64,000 bases of DNA, from contig NZ_JAEMNV010000003.1 in assembly GCF_016482825.1 (NCBI RefSeq), positions 372,001 through 436,000 of the forward strand, written 5' to 3'. The notes below the pieces were generated by a model. The model ran no database searches and was not told the origin of the DNA. It saw nothing but the letters and a program-made list of their open reading frames with translations. The DNA comes from Antrihabitans stalagmiti. Its GTDB lineage: Bacteria; Actinomycetota; Actinomycetes; Mycobacteriales; Mycobacteriaceae. This document shows positions 26,153 through 35,148 of this stretch, piece after piece. Positions within the stretch are counted from its first letter, which is position 1, and the number at the start of each line of letters is the position of its first letter. Both the position numbers and the translations under genes were made by a program.

Positions 26153-26755
26153 GTGGCCGGCGGTACCAAACGACTCCCGCGCGCCGTTCGTGAGCAGCAG
26201 ATGCTGGATGCAGCGGTAGAAGTGTTCGCGCGCAACGGTTATCACGCGACTTCGATGGATGCGATCGCTGCCGAGGCGGACATTTCCAAGCCGATGCTCT
26301 ACCTCTACTACGGCTCGAAGGAAGAACTCTTCGCTGCCTGCATACATCGCGAAGGCGTCCGCTTCGTCGAAGCTGTGTCCCCTGCGGGCAATCCGAACCT
26401 GACCCCACGTGAGCAGGTGCGCACAGCGCTGTTCTCGTTCCTCGATTTCGTCGACAAGAACCGGCAATCGTGGATGGTGCTCTACCGCCAGGCGATGACG
26501 GAGCAGGCCTTTACAGGGCAGGTGCAGTCGAGCCGCGAAATGTTGATCAACCTGGTCGCCAAGCTGCTGGAATCCAGCACGAAGAACCCTGATCCAACCT
26601 GGAACTTCAGTGTTATGGCCGTCGCACTCATCGGTGCGGGCGAAGCTGTGGCGGACCGCATCGCGGGCGGCGAGATCGCTGTCGGCGAGGCCGCGGACCT
26701 ACTCGAGAATCTAGCCTGGCGCGGTCTGCGGGCATCGGGCCCCGTGCGCGACTGA
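26153..26755 (+). CDS. TetR-family transcriptional regulator (Rv0238-like)
   Basis: A 200-residue TetR regulator. The helix-turn-helix is at about residues 15-60 (MLDAAVEVFARNGYHATSMD, then ISKPMLYLYYGSKEELF). The C-terminal domain contains the ligand pocket; ligand unknown, perhaps an acyl-CoA given its neighbours. The GTG start has GAGAGGAC upstream. It sits between lpqI and the htdX-fabG4 operon as Rv0238 does in M. tuberculosis. Matching palindromes before this gene and in the fabG4/fadA2 gap suggest it represses itself and the fatty-acid genes. Confidence 0.9.
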   Translation: MAGGTKRLPRAVREQQMLDAAVEVFARNGYHATSMDAIAAEADISKPMLYLYYGSKEELFAACIHREGVRFVEAVSPAGNPNLTPREQVRTALFSFLDFVDKNRQSWMVLYRQAMTEQAFTGQVQSSREMLINLVAKLLESSTKNPDPTWNFSVMAVALIGAGEAVADRIAGGEIAVGEAADLLENLAWRGLRASGPVRD

Positions 26756-26816
26756 CGGGTCGGAAGACCGGTCGGCCGCGCACGAGAAACCCTGTGTGCG
26801 TTGGCTTTCGGAAAAG

Positions 26817-27689
26817 CTAGCGCAGTGTTGCGGTGAGGTGCGGGTAGCCCTTCTTGGGATGCTTCAGCGAGATATCCCAGCCGTCGCTGACCTCGTCTGC
26901 GTAGACGTTCACGGTTGCCGGAAGCAATACCGGCTTGCCGAACTTCACGCTGTAGGTCACCGAATCAGGAATCCGACCTTCGACGGTCTGCAGAGTTGCT
27001 GCCGCAGTGAACATTCCGTGCGCGATCGTGCCGGGGAAGCCGAATGCCTTCGCGCCGAGTCCCGAGATGTGAATGGGATTTCGGTCGCCCGATACCGCCG
27101 CGTACTTGCTGATCGTCTTCTGATCGATACGAAGCGTGCTCATCGGCGTCGGTGGGACCTCGTCCGGCTTGGGCTCGGGCTTGGGACCACCGGACAGCGA
27201 CGTCTTCTGCTGGTGCAGGAACGTCGTCGTCTGATGCCACACCTCTTCGCGGCCGACGCTGACGACGGTCACGATGTCGACGAGCAGACCCTTCGGGTGC
27301 TCGCGCAGGTTCTCCGCGTGTGTGCGGATGTCCAGCGGTTCGCTGACCGAGATGGGTCGGGCCTGACGAATGATGTTCTCGGCGTGAACCGATCCGATCG
27401 CGGGGAACGGAAAGTCCTTGCTCGTAACAAGTTTCATCACGGTCGGGAACGTCAGAACGAACGGGTAGGTCAGCGGCAGGGTGTCGCTGAACCGCAGCCC
27501 GCACGCCTTGACGTAGGCAGCGAGGTGATCCGGATCGACGCGAAGACCTTTGAGCTCCAACGTCCGTTCCGGCAATGACTCGCTACGCGCACTGAGCCCA
27601 GGGATGGGCAGTGCACCGAGCGCGGCCTTGAAGTACAGGTCGCGAATTTTCGGCTGCTCTGTGAGCGTCTCTGTTTTGGCCATCGTCAT
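26817..27689 (-). CDS. htdX: (R)-3-hydroxyacyl-ACP/CoA dehydratase, MaoC-type (HtdX)
   Basis: A 290-residue double-hotdog hydratase of the MaoC family, like M. tuberculosis HtdX (Rv0241c, 280 residues). It dehydrates (3R)-hydroxyacyl thioesters in fatty-acid or mycolate-precursor elongation. Hydratase-2 motif residues are intact: [11 protein letters not shown] with the catalytic Asp and His, then [15 protein letters not shown]. The ATG at 27689 overlaps the fabG4 stop as ATGA, giving translational coupling; a second ATG lies two codons later. Confidence 0.92.
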   Translation of the reverse strand: MTMAKTETLTEQPKIRDLYFKAALGALPIPGLSARSESLPERTLELKGLRVDPDHLAAYVKACGLRFSDTLPLTYPFVLTFPTVMKLVTSKDFPFPAIGSVHAENIIRQARPISVSEPLDIRTHAENLREHPKGLLVDIVTVVSVGREEVWHQTTTFLHQQKTSLSGGPKPEPKPDEVPPTPMSTLRIDQKTISKYAAVSGDRNPIHISGLGAKAFGFPGTIAHGMFTAAATLQTVEGRIPDSVTYSVKFGKPVLLPATVNVYADEVSDGWDISLKHPKKGYPHLTATLR

Positions 27690-29038
27690 GCGCCCAACAG
27701 GCTCTGTCCGCAGACCCGAACGACGTTGCCGGTGACAGCGTTCGATGCGGGGCTTGCGAAGTAGGCAATCGTCTCGGCGACGTCGACCGTCTCGCCACCC
27801 TGCAGCAGCGAGCTGAGGCGACGGCCGGCTTCGCGGGTGGCGAAGGGGATGGCTGCCGTCATCGCGGTCTCGATGAAGCCGGGGGCAACAGCGTTGATCG
27901 TGATGCCCTTCTTCGCGAGAACCGGTGCACTCGCGTTGACGAGGCCGATGACGCCCGCCTTCGACGTGCCGTAGTTGGTCTGGCCACGGTTGCCCGCGAT
28001 GCCTGCGATGGAGGAAACGTCGACGACGCGGCCACCTTCCTTGAGCGCACCCTTTTCGATGAGCACGTCGGTGATGCGCTGCGGCGCAAGCAGGTTCACG
28101 TTGATAACCGAGTTCCACCGACCGTCGTCCATGTTGGCCAACGTCTTGTCACGCGTGATGCCTGCGTTGTGGACGATGATGTCCGCGCCGCCGTGACGGG
28201 AGAGGATGTGCTCCGCGAGAACGTCGGCAGCGTCGGCTGCTGTGACGTCGAGCGCGAGCGAGGTGCCGCCGACTTTGTTCGCGGTCTGCGAAAGGGCCTC
28301 GCCTGCCTGCGGGATGTCCGCGCAGATCACGTGCGCACCGTCACGCGAGAGCACCTCGGCGATGGTTGCGCCGATGCCGCGGGCCGCGCCGGTGACGACT
28401 GCGACCTTGCCTTCGAGCGGGCGATCCCAGCTCGCGGGAGCCGTCGACTCGGCTGCGCCGACTCGAATGACCTGACCGTCGACGAATGCGGACTTTGCCG
28501 AGAGCAGGAAGCGCAGGGTGGATTCGAGGCCCGAAAGGCCGGTCGCCGCGTCGGGGGAGACGTAGACGAGCTGAGCCGTAGCGCCGCGCTGGACCTCTTT
28601 GGCGACACTGCGTGTGAAGCCTTCGAGCGCACGTTGCGCGATGTGAGCGTCGACCGTCGACGTTTCGTCCGGAGTCGTACCGAGGACGACGACGCGAGCC
28701 GACGGTGCCAGGTTGCGGATGACCGGCTGGAAGAACTTGTACAGCTCGTCGAGCTGGCTCACGTTCTCGATGCCGGTGGCGTCGAATACCAACGCGCCGA
28801 ACTTGGTGCCCTCTGATCCGTCTGCTGCGAACTCGTAATCCGAGAGCAGTTCGCGGATCGGCTCGACGAGACGGCCGTTGCCACCGAGAAGCACAGGACC
28901 GGCCAGGGGCGGCTCGCCGGCCTTGTACCGGCGGAGCTTCTCGGGCTGGGGAAGGCCAGCTTGTTTCGCGATGAACGCACCTGCCCCCGTGGACAGAAAC
29001 GACGAATACAGGTCGGGAGCTCCCTTTGTTGCTGCCAC
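27686..29038 (-). CDS. fabG4: High-molecular-weight 3-oxoacyl-ACP/CoA reductase FabG4
   Basis: A 450-residue HMwFabG: an N-terminal flavodoxin-like domain (about 1-195) and a C-terminal ketoreductase domain (about 205-450) with the NADH-binding TGAARGIG, the catalytic Ser in VSSIAGIAG and the Tyr-Lys pair in NYGTSKAG. FabG4 (Rv0242c, 454 residues) reduces beta-ketoacyl-CoA with NADH. The GTG at 29038 follows GGTAGGAAA; the upstream in-frame ATG at 29104 lies inside the long palindrome and is unlikely. It is divergent from fadA2 and coupled to htdX, forming a complete reductase-dehydratase pair. Confidence 0.92.
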   Translation of the reverse strand: MAATKGAPDLYSSFLSTGAGAFIAKQAGLPQPEKLRRYKAGEPPLAGPVLLGGNGRLVEPIRELLSDYEFAADGSEGTKFGALVFDATGIENVSQLDELYKFFQPVIRNLAPSARVVVLGTTPDETSTVDAHIAQRALEGFTRSVAKEVQRGATAQLVYVSPDAATGLSGLESTLRFLLSAKSAFVDGQVIRVGAAESTAPASWDRPLEGKVAVVTGAARGIGATIAEVLSRDGAHVICADIPQAGEALSQTANKVGGTSLALDVTAADAADVLAEHILSRHGGADIIVHNAGITRDKTLANMDDGRWNSVINVNLLAPQRITDVLIEKGALKEGGRVVDVSSIAGIAGNRGQTNYGTSKAGVIGLVNASAPVLAKKGITINAVAPGFIETAMTAAIPFATREAGRRLSSLLQGGETVDVAETIAYFASPASNAVTGNVVRVCGQSLLGA

Positions 29039-29097
29039 TTTCCTACCTTCTCTGAGTTGACACGAGTGAAGACCGCACAATTTCTCAGCATGCGGAG

Positions 29098-29135
29098 TCG
29101 ACATTGAACTTACTCCGGAGTAAGTTCAATGTCGA
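29098..29135. promoter_or_regulatory. 38-bp perfect palindrome between fabG4 and fadA2
   Basis: A perfect inverted repeat centred between 29116 and 29117, with core CTTACTCCGGAGTAAG extended by TCGACATTGAA and its complement. It lies 60 bases from the fabG4 start and 33 from the fadA2 start, where one dimer or tetramer could control both. The core shares CTTAC-N6-GTAAG with the site upstream of the TetR gene. Confidence 0.8.
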
Positions 29136-29167
29136 GCAGACCCCAACACCCATCTTGGAGACGTCAA

Positions 29168-30454
29168 GTGACAAGCAAGCAGCTGCGCCCGGTCGCGATC
29201 GTGGGCGGCAACCGAATTCCGTTCGCCAGGTCGGACAAGGCCTACGCACACGCTTCCAATCAGGACATGTTCACTGCCACCCTCGATGGACTGGTCAGCC
29301 GGTTCAATCTGCAGGGTGAGCGGCTCGGCATGGTCGTCGGTGGCGCGGTACTCAAGCACAGCCGCGACTTCAACCTCATGCGTGAGTCCGTCCTCGGTAG
29401 CGCGCTGAGCCCTTACACCCCGGCCTACGACCTCGGTCAGGCCTGCGGCACCGGCCTGCAGTCGATCATCGCCGTCGGCGATGCGATCGCAGCCGGTCGC
29501 ATCGACGCGGGTGTCGGCGGCGGCGTCGACACCACGTCCGATGCCCCGATCGGTGTCGGCGAAGACCTGCGTGAGTTCATGCTCTCGCTCAACCGCGCAA
29601 AGACCACGGGTCAGCGCCTCAAGCTGCTCGGCCACGTGCGTCCGGGAATGCTCGGCCTCGAGATCCCGAAGAACGGCGAGCCGCGCACCGGTAAGTCGAT
29701 GGGTGAGCACGCCGCGATCACGTCGAAGGAATTCGGCGTCCGTCGCGAAGATCAGGACGAACTGGCCGCCGCGAGCCACAAGAATATGGCCGCAGCGTAC
29801 GACCGTGGTTTCTTCGACGACCTCGTCACGCCGTTCCTCGGTCTGACGCGCGACGACAACCTGCGTCCGAACTCCTCGGTCGAGAAGCTCGCCACGCTGA
29901 ACCCCGTCTTCGGTGTCAAGCTCGGCGACGCCACGATGACGGCAGGCAACTCCACGCCGCTCACCGACGGTGCCTCCGCCGCGCTGCTGTCCACCGACGA
30001 ATGGGCCGCCGAGCGCAAGCTTCCTGTCCTCGCACACCTGGTCGACTCCGAGACGGCCGCCGTCGATTACGTTCACGGCAAGGACGGACTGCTTATGGCA
30101 CCGACCTACGCGGTGCCGCGGCTGCTTGCTCGCAACGGCCTCACGCTGCAGGACTTCGACTACTACGAGATCCACGAAGCGTTTGCATCGGTCGTTCTCG
30201 CGACTCTGCAGGCCTGGGAGAGCGACGCGTACTGCAAGGAGCGTCTCGGCCTCGACAGCGCGCTCGGCTCGATCGACCGCAGCAAACTCAACGTCAACGG
30301 TTCGTCGCTCGCGGCCGGACACCCGTTCGCCGCGACCGGCGGACGCATCGTCGCTTCGCTCGCAAAGATGCTGGCAGAGAAGGGTTCGGGCCGTGGCCTG
30401 ATCTCCATATGTGCAGCCGGTGGCCAGGGCGTCACCGCGATCATCGAACGCTGA
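29168..30454 (+). CDS. fadA2: Acetyl-CoA acyltransferase (thiolase) FadA2
   Basis: A 428-residue thiolase, the counterpart of M. tuberculosis FadA2 (Rv0243). The nucleophilic Cys is in DLGQACGTGLQS, the catalytic His in AAGHPFAATGGR and the second Cys in SICAAGGQG. It cleaves or condenses 3-ketoacyl-CoA and could work with FabG4 and HtdX in reverse beta-oxidation or in ordinary beta-oxidation. The GTG start has GGAG seven bases upstream. It is divergent from fabG4 across a 129-base region with the long palindrome; a GC-rich hairpin follows the stop. Confidence 0.93.
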   Translation: MTSKQLRPVAIVGGNRIPFARSDKAYAHASNQDMFTATLDGLVSRFNLQGERLGMVVGGAVLKHSRDFNLMRESVLGSALSPYTPAYDLGQACGTGLQSIIAVGDAIAAGRIDAGVGGGVDTTSDAPIGVGEDLREFMLSLNRAKTTGQRLKLLGHVRPGMLGLEIPKNGEPRTGKSMGEHAAITSKEFGVRREDQDELAAASHKNMAAAYDRGFFDDLVTPFLGLTRDDNLRPNSSVEKLATLNPVFGVKLGDATMTAGNSTPLTDGASAALLSTDEWAAERKLPVLAHLVDSETAAVDYVHGKDGLLMAPTYAVPRLLARNGLTLQDFDYYEIHEAFASVVLATLQAWESDAYCKERLGLDSALGSIDRSKLNVNGSSLAAGHPFAATGGRIVASLAKMLAEKGSGRGLISICAAGGQGVTAIIER

Positions 30455-30508
30455 AAAAAAGATTCGCCGCGGGTGTAACGCCCGTACGAACCTAGCGATG
30501 TCATAGGC

Positions 30509-30555
30509 GGCCCCGCGCTGCTGCCCGACCCCCGACCCGGCAGCCGCGCGGGGCC
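30509..30555 (+). terminator. Hairpin terminator after fadA2
   Basis: A 10-bp perfect stem (GGCCCCGCGC and complement) with further pairing TGCTGCC/GGCAGCC inside, 54 bases after the fadA2 stop. There is no long T-run, so it is a GC-rich hairpin of moderate certainty. The rest of the 242-base gap to the VanW gene holds no other feature I can support. Confidence 0.65.
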
Positions 30556-30696
30556 TTCCATGTCTCCAGCCGTTTCGCTCGACAAGAAGTCGAGGTTTGC
30601 GCCAAGTACGCTCGAGGCATCCGCACAGTGTTGTGCTCACAGATTGTCGTGCCCATTCGACGGTGCGACGATCTCCGAACCTGGCGGGAGATGTGC

Positions 30697-32613
30697 GTGA
30701 CCGAAGTGTCAGGGAAGTCTCCTCGCCACGCTGCCGATCCTGGATCGCTTCCGGAGCGCAACAACGGCGCCGGTCGGCACTCGGTCGAGCAACCCGACGA
30801 TGCGGTCACCGAGGTTATTCCGGTCGTGGTCGAGGCGCCCGTCGCTGCGGCCGACGAGCCTGCAGCATCGGCATCTGCTGCACCAGCGGCTGCGGCACCA
30901 GCGGGGCCACCCGGCGAGACGCGCCTCGCAGCCAAGCGTCGGCTGCGGCGTCGTCCACGTGTCGGGCTGCTCGTCGGTGGTCTGTTCGCTGTGCTCGCAA
31001 TCGCCTATGGCATCGATCTGTTCGTCTCGTCCGGCTCGGTCCCACGAGGTGTCACAGTCGCGGGAATCGATCTGGGCGGCAAAGACAAGGGCGAGGCGGA
31101 AGCAATACTGCGTGACCGGTTGGGTGAGCGGTCCGAGCAACCTGTCGCCGTAGCGATCGGCGACCTCCGATCCGAGGTCGTTCCGGTCGCCGCAGGTCTG
31201 CAGGTCGACGTGGCCACGACGATGGACGCCGTCGGTTCGCAACCGCTCAACCCGATCACCAGGCTGACGTCTTTCTTCACGACCCGCGAGACCGACGTGA
31301 CGTCGGTTGTCGACGACGCCGCCCTCACAGCGGCCGTCACCGATCTCGCTGCGTCGACCGACCGCAAACCCGTCGAGGGGAATGTCGTCTTCGAGGGCGC
31401 TGAGCCGGTACCGGTCAAACCCGCCGTCGGTCAGACACTCGATGTCGAGGGTGCGAAGGTAGCGCTGATTGCCGGATGGGCCGACGAAAATCCCGTCGAG
31501 CTACCTGTCGAGGTCGGGGGAGTTGCGGTGGACGCGACTGCCGTCGACCGGGCGATCGAGGAGGTAGCGAGGCCGGCGGTGTCGAGTGAGGTTGTGTTCA
31601 CCGGCCGCGACAACAAGTCCGCCGTGCTGCGGCCCGAGTTGGTCGGGGCAGTGCTCACGTTTGTGCCTGACGGTCGCGGCGGGCTCGCTCCGGAGTACAA
31701 CCGCGACGCCGCGACGGCAATCCTTGCCCCGCAACTCGCCGTCACCGATGTCAAGCCGAAAGATGCTGTCATCGCGGTCGATTCGGGATTCCCGAGGATC
31801 GTTCCAGCGGTCGTCGGTGACATGGTGTCGTGGCAGAAGACGCTCGATCAATTGCCTGCTCTACTGGGTGCGAGCGGTGCGCGGACCGCGACCGCAATCT
31901 ACGAGCCCGTGCAGCCCGCATTGACGACCGAGGGCGCGACCGGACTCGGAATCAAGGAAGTGATCGGCGAATACTCGACGGGCGGGTTCGAATCCGCGTC
32001 GGGTGTCAATATTCGCAAGGTGGCGCAGGTTGTGAACGGTGCGATCGTGAAGCCTGGAGATACCTTCTCGCTCAACGGCTTCACCGGTCCGCGCGGCCTC
32101 GAGCAGGGTTACGTCGAGTCCGGCGTCATCGATCACGGTCGGCCGGCCAAAGCGGTCGGCGGCGGGATCAGTCAGTTCGCTACGACGCTCTACAACGCGA
32201 CCTACTTCGCAGGCCTGGAAGACGTAACGCACACCGAGCACAGCTACTACATCTCGCGGTATCCAGAAGCACGTGAAGCGACGGTGTACGAGGGTGCGAT
32301 CGACCTGCAGTTCCGCAACAACACGAGCAGCGGCATTCTGATCGAGTCGTTCGGCAACAGTTCGAATGTGACCGTTCGCATTTGGGGAACCAAGACCGTC
32401 GACGTCGAATCCGTCACCGGAGATCGGTACGCCCAGACCCAACCGGAATCGGTCACGCTGCCCAAGGGTGATGACTGCGTCGCATCGAAAGGTGCGCCCG
32501 GCTTCACGACGAGCAACACGAGAATCATCTCCGACCGCGCGAGCGGCAACGAGGTCTATCGCCACACTCGCACGGTGAAGTACGACCCGGTGCCGATCGT
32601 GAAGTGCGAGTAG
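30697..32613 (+). CDS. VanW/YoaR-type membrane-anchored cell-wall protein
   Basis: A 638-residue single-pass protein: a cytoplasmic Ala/Pro-rich N-terminus (1-85), one helix at about 88-106 (VGLLVGGLFAVLAIAYGIDL), two peptidoglycan-binding-like repeats (PF12229 type, about 115-395), and a VanW domain at about 440-590 with ISQFATTLYNATYFAGLE. VanW-domain proteins are linked to wall assembly and glycopeptide resistance, but the biochemistry is not known; this is not evidence of vancomycin resistance. The GTG at 30697 has GGGAG six bases upstream; longer in-frame starts lack support. Confidence 0.87.
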   Translation: MTEVSGKSPRHAADPGSLPERNNGAGRHSVEQPDDAVTEVIPVVVEAPVAAADEPAASASAAPAAAAPAGPPGETRLAAKRRLRRRPRVGLLVGGLFAVLAIAYGIDLFVSSGSVPRGVTVAGIDLGGKDKGEAEAILRDRLGERSEQPVAVAIGDLRSEVVPVAAGLQVDVATTMDAVGSQPLNPITRLTSFFTTRETDVTSVVDDAALTAAVTDLAASTDRKPVEGNVVFEGAEPVPVKPAVGQTLDVEGAKVALIAGWADENPVELPVEVGGVAVDATAVDRAIEEVARPAVSSEVVFTGRDNKSAVLRPELVGAVLTFVPDGRGGLAPEYNRDAATAILAPQLAVTDVKPKDAVIAVDSGFPRIVPAVVGDMVSWQKTLDQLPALLGASGARTATAIYEPVQPALTTEGATGLGIKEVIGEYSTGGFESASGVNIRKVAQVVNGAIVKPGDTFSLNGFTGPRGLEQGYVESGVIDHGRPAKAVGGGISQFATTLYNATYFAGLEDVTHTEHSYYISRYPEAREATVYEGAIDLQFRNNTSSGILIESFGNSSNVTVRIWGTKTVDVESVTGDRYAQTQPESVTLPKGDDCVASKGAPGFTTSNTRIISDRASGNEVYRHTRTVKYDPVPIVKCE

Positions 32614-32623
32614 GGCCTCCGGC

Positions 32624-32669
32624 CTCGTGAGTCCTTTCGGTGGTCCGGCGCGCCGAAAAGACGCACGAG
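32624..32669. repeat. Interspersed inverted repeat, copy A
   Basis: Imperfect 17-bp arms (CTCGTGAGTCCTTTCGG and a complement with two mismatches) flank a 12-base centre, 11 bases after the VanW-gene stop. A near-identical element follows the CGNR gene at 37895. It may serve as a terminator-like 3' hairpin and belong to a genome-wide family. Confidence 0.75.
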
Positions 32670-32764
32670 CGACTTAGGCGCCGTTGGCCGCGGCTGTCAA
32701 GGGTTTCGCTCGTGAAACGCGCATGGGTTGGGTGCGGCCGGTTCGATCGCGAGACTCGACACCC

Positions 32765-33886
32765 ATGAGCACCGAACGCATCGCAGACGAGATCAAGTTC
32801 GCCTACTGGGTGCCGAACGTCAGTGGCGGCCTCGTCACCTCGACGATCGAGCAGCGCACCAGCTGGGATTACGAATACAACAAGAAGCTCGCGCAGACGG
32901 CAGAGAACAACGGCTTCGAATACGCGCTGAGCCAGGTCCGCTACGAGGCGAGCTACGGGGCCGAATTCCAGCACGAGTCCACGAGCTTCAGTCTGGCTCT
33001 GCTGCTCGCGACCGAGCGACTCAAGGTCATCGCGGCCGTGCACCCGGGTCTGTGGCAGCCTGCTGTGCTCGCGAAGCTGGGTGCAACCGCGGATCACCTG
33101 TCCAACGGTCGGTTTGCGGTCAACGTCGTCAGCGGTTGGTTCAAGGACGAGTTCACCCACCTCGGCGAGCCGTGGCTCGAGCACGACGAACGATACCGTC
33201 GCAGCGCCGAATTCCTGCAGGTGCTCCGCAAGATCTGGACCGAGGACGACGTCGACTTCCGAGGCGACTTCTACCGGATCCACGACTTCACGTTGAAGCC
33301 GAAGCCGCTGAACACCCCGAAGCGTCCGAACCCGGAACTGTTCCAGGGCGGCAACTCCCAAGCCGCACGCCAGAACGCAGGCAAGTACTCCGACTGGTAC
33401 TTCAGCAACGGCAAGGACTTCGACGGCGTCACCGAGCAACTCGTCGACGTGCGGGATGTTGCCCGAGCACACAAGCGGGAGGTGAAGTTCGGGCTCAACG
33501 GCTTCATCATCGCCCGTGACACCGAGGCCGAGGCAAGGGACACCTTGCGCGAGATCATCGCAAAGGCGAACAAGCCTGCGGTGGAGGGCTTCCGCGGTGC
33601 CGTGCAGCAAGCCGGCGCGTCGACAGCCGACAAGAAGGGCATGTGGGCCGACTCGTCGTTCGAGGATCTCGTGCAGTACAACGACGGCTTCCGGACGCAG
33701 CTCATCGGCACACCCGAGCAGATCGCGGAGCGCATCGTCGAATACCGTCGCCGCGGCGTCGACCTGATCCTCGGTGGCTTTCTGCACTTCCAAGAGGAAA
33801 TCGAGTACTTCGGCGCACGTGTGTTGCCGCTGGTCCGTGAACTCGAGGCGAACGAAGAACGCGAACTGGAGCCGTTGCTCGCATGA
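32765..33886 (+). CDS. sfnG: Dimethylsulfone monooxygenase SfnG (FMNH2-dependent)
   Basis: A 373-residue luciferase-like flavin monooxygenase with very close agreement to Pseudomonas SfnG, including the opening IKFAYWVPNVSGGLV, VNVVSGWFKDEFTHLGEPWL, FEDLVQYNDGF and GFLHFQEE. SfnG oxidises dimethylsulfone to methanesulfinate using FMNH2 from a partner reductase, releasing sulfur for growth. The ATG at 32765 is used. It starts a three-gene sulfur-scavenging operon; its stop overlaps the next start as ATGA. No flavin reductase gene is nearby. Confidence 0.93.
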   Translation: MSTERIADEIKFAYWVPNVSGGLVTSTIEQRTSWDYEYNKKLAQTAENNGFEYALSQVRYEASYGAEFQHESTSFSLALLLATERLKVIAAVHPGLWQPAVLAKLGATADHLSNGRFAVNVVSGWFKDEFTHLGEPWLEHDERYRRSAEFLQVLRKIWTEDDVDFRGDFYRIHDFTLKPKPLNTPKRPNPELFQGGNSQAARQNAGKYSDWYFSNGKDFDGVTEQLVDVRDVARAHKREVKFGLNGFIIARDTEAEARDTLREIIAKANKPAVEGFRGAVQQAGASTADKKGMWADSSFEDLVQYNDGFRTQLIGTPEQIAERIVEYRRRGVDLILGGFLHFQEEIEYFGARVLPLVRELEANEERELEPLLA

Positions 33887-35103
33887 CCGCGTCCCTCGAC
33901 GCCGCACTGGTTTCCACTGCGGCAGAGGCGGTGTCGGTGGCGAGCGAGCTCGCGACGCGGTTCGCGGTCGGTGCCGCCGATCGAGATCGTGCGCGGCGGT
34001 TGCCCGTCGACGAGATAGCTGAGCTCTCTCGTTCGGGGTTGTACGGCGCAACCGTTCCAGCGACGTTCGGCGGAGCCGATATTGCACCGTCCGTGCTGGC
34101 GGAGGTGTTGCGGATCCTCGCGACCGCGGACCCGAACATCGCGCAGATACCGCAGAGCCACTTCGTGTACGTACAGCTGCTGAAGGTAGCGGCGAACCCG
34201 GAGCAGCAACGCTTCTTCTTCGGAGAAGTGCTGCGTGGCAAACGGTTTGCCAACGCTCAGTCCGAACGCGGCGGGAAGACGATCACCGACATCGCGACGA
34301 CGTTCACACCGGCGCAGTCGGGTGGATTCCGGCTCGACGGCACGAAGTATTACTGCACGGGGACGCTTTTCGCGCAGTGGATTCCGGTGTTGGCGCGGTT
34401 GCACGATCCCGATCGGCTATCGGCTCTGCCCGCGGGGGACTACGTGCTCTACGTTCCTGCCGATGCTGCCGGGCTCACCGTCGTCGACGACTGGAACGGC
34501 TTCGGTCAGCGCCTGACGGGCAGTGGCACTGTGACGTTGGAAGGTGTTGCTGTCCAGCCGGAATGGGTGGTTCGACGGTCGCCGGCCTTCGATGGTCCTA
34601 CCAGCTACGGCGCCTTCGCTCAATTGCTGCATACGGCAATCGATGTCGGCATCGCACGTGCCGCGCTGGACGAGGCTGCGGCCTTCGCGCGGACGAAGAG
34701 TCGCCCGTGGTTCGAGGCGAAGGTCGAACGTGCCGTGGACGATCCGTTGCTTGTGCAGCGCTTCGGTGAGCTCGCCGTATCCGTGGCGACTGCCGAGGCC
34801 ACACTTGTCGCGGCGGGCCGTGCCGTGGATGCGGCGTTCGACGAGCCGACCGAACAGAGTGCAGCGGATGCGTCCATTGCGGTCGCCGTGGCGAAGATCG
34901 TCGCAGAGAAGAGTGCGGTCGAAGTATCGGCGGCGCTGTTCGAGGTGTCCGGGACACGTTCGGCTGCAGCGGATCTCGATCTCGACCGGCATTGGCGTAA
35001 CGCTCGAACGCACACGTTGCACGATCCGGTCCGATGGAAGTATCAGCACATCGGCCGCGTTCTCCTGCACAACGAGGCGCCGCCGCGGCATGGCTTGATC
35101 TGA
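33883..35103 (+). CDS. SfnB-family acyl-CoA-dehydrogenase-like sulfur acquisition oxidoreductase
   Basis: A 406-residue protein with the acyl-CoA dehydrogenase fold (N-terminal helices, middle beta domain, C-terminal four-helix bundle). The middle segment SGGFRLDGTKYYCTGTLFAQW and the C-terminal HDPVRWKYQHIG are typical of the DszC/SfnB branch, which works as flavin-dependent monooxygenase rather than dehydrogenase. Coupling to sfnG by an ATGA overlap and the following SsuD-like gene place it in organosulfur use. The exact substrate is not known. DszC-like sulfur oxidation is an alternative. Confidence 0.87.
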   Translation: MTASLDAALVSTAAEAVSVASELATRFAVGAADRDRARRLPVDEIAELSRSGLYGATVPATFGGADIAPSVLAEVLRILATADPNIAQIPQSHFVYVQLLKVAANPEQQRFFFGEVLRGKRFANAQSERGGKTITDIATTFTPAQSGGFRLDGTKYYCTGTLFAQWIPVLARLHDPDRLSALPAGDYVLYVPADAAGLTVVDDWNGFGQRLTGSGTVTLEGVAVQPEWVVRRSPAFDGPTSYGAFAQLLHTAIDVGIARAALDEAAAFARTKSRPWFEAKVERAVDDPLLVQRFGELAVSVATAEATLVAAGRAVDAAFDEPTEQSAADASIAVAVAKIVAEKSAVEVSAALFEVSGTRSAAADLDLDRHWRNARTHTLHDPVRWKYQHIGRVLLHNEAPPRHGLI

Positions 35104-35148
35104 CGGAACCGAAAACATTATGTGTTGTAACAATTTTGGAGTTACTCG

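Noticed and set aside
30697-32613. Vancomycin-resistance determinant
   Set aside because: The VanW domain alone does not confer resistance; no vanHAX genes are present.
32525-34087. Minus-strand frame opposite sfnG
   Set aside because: SfnG identity is very strong; the opposite frame lacks any family signature.
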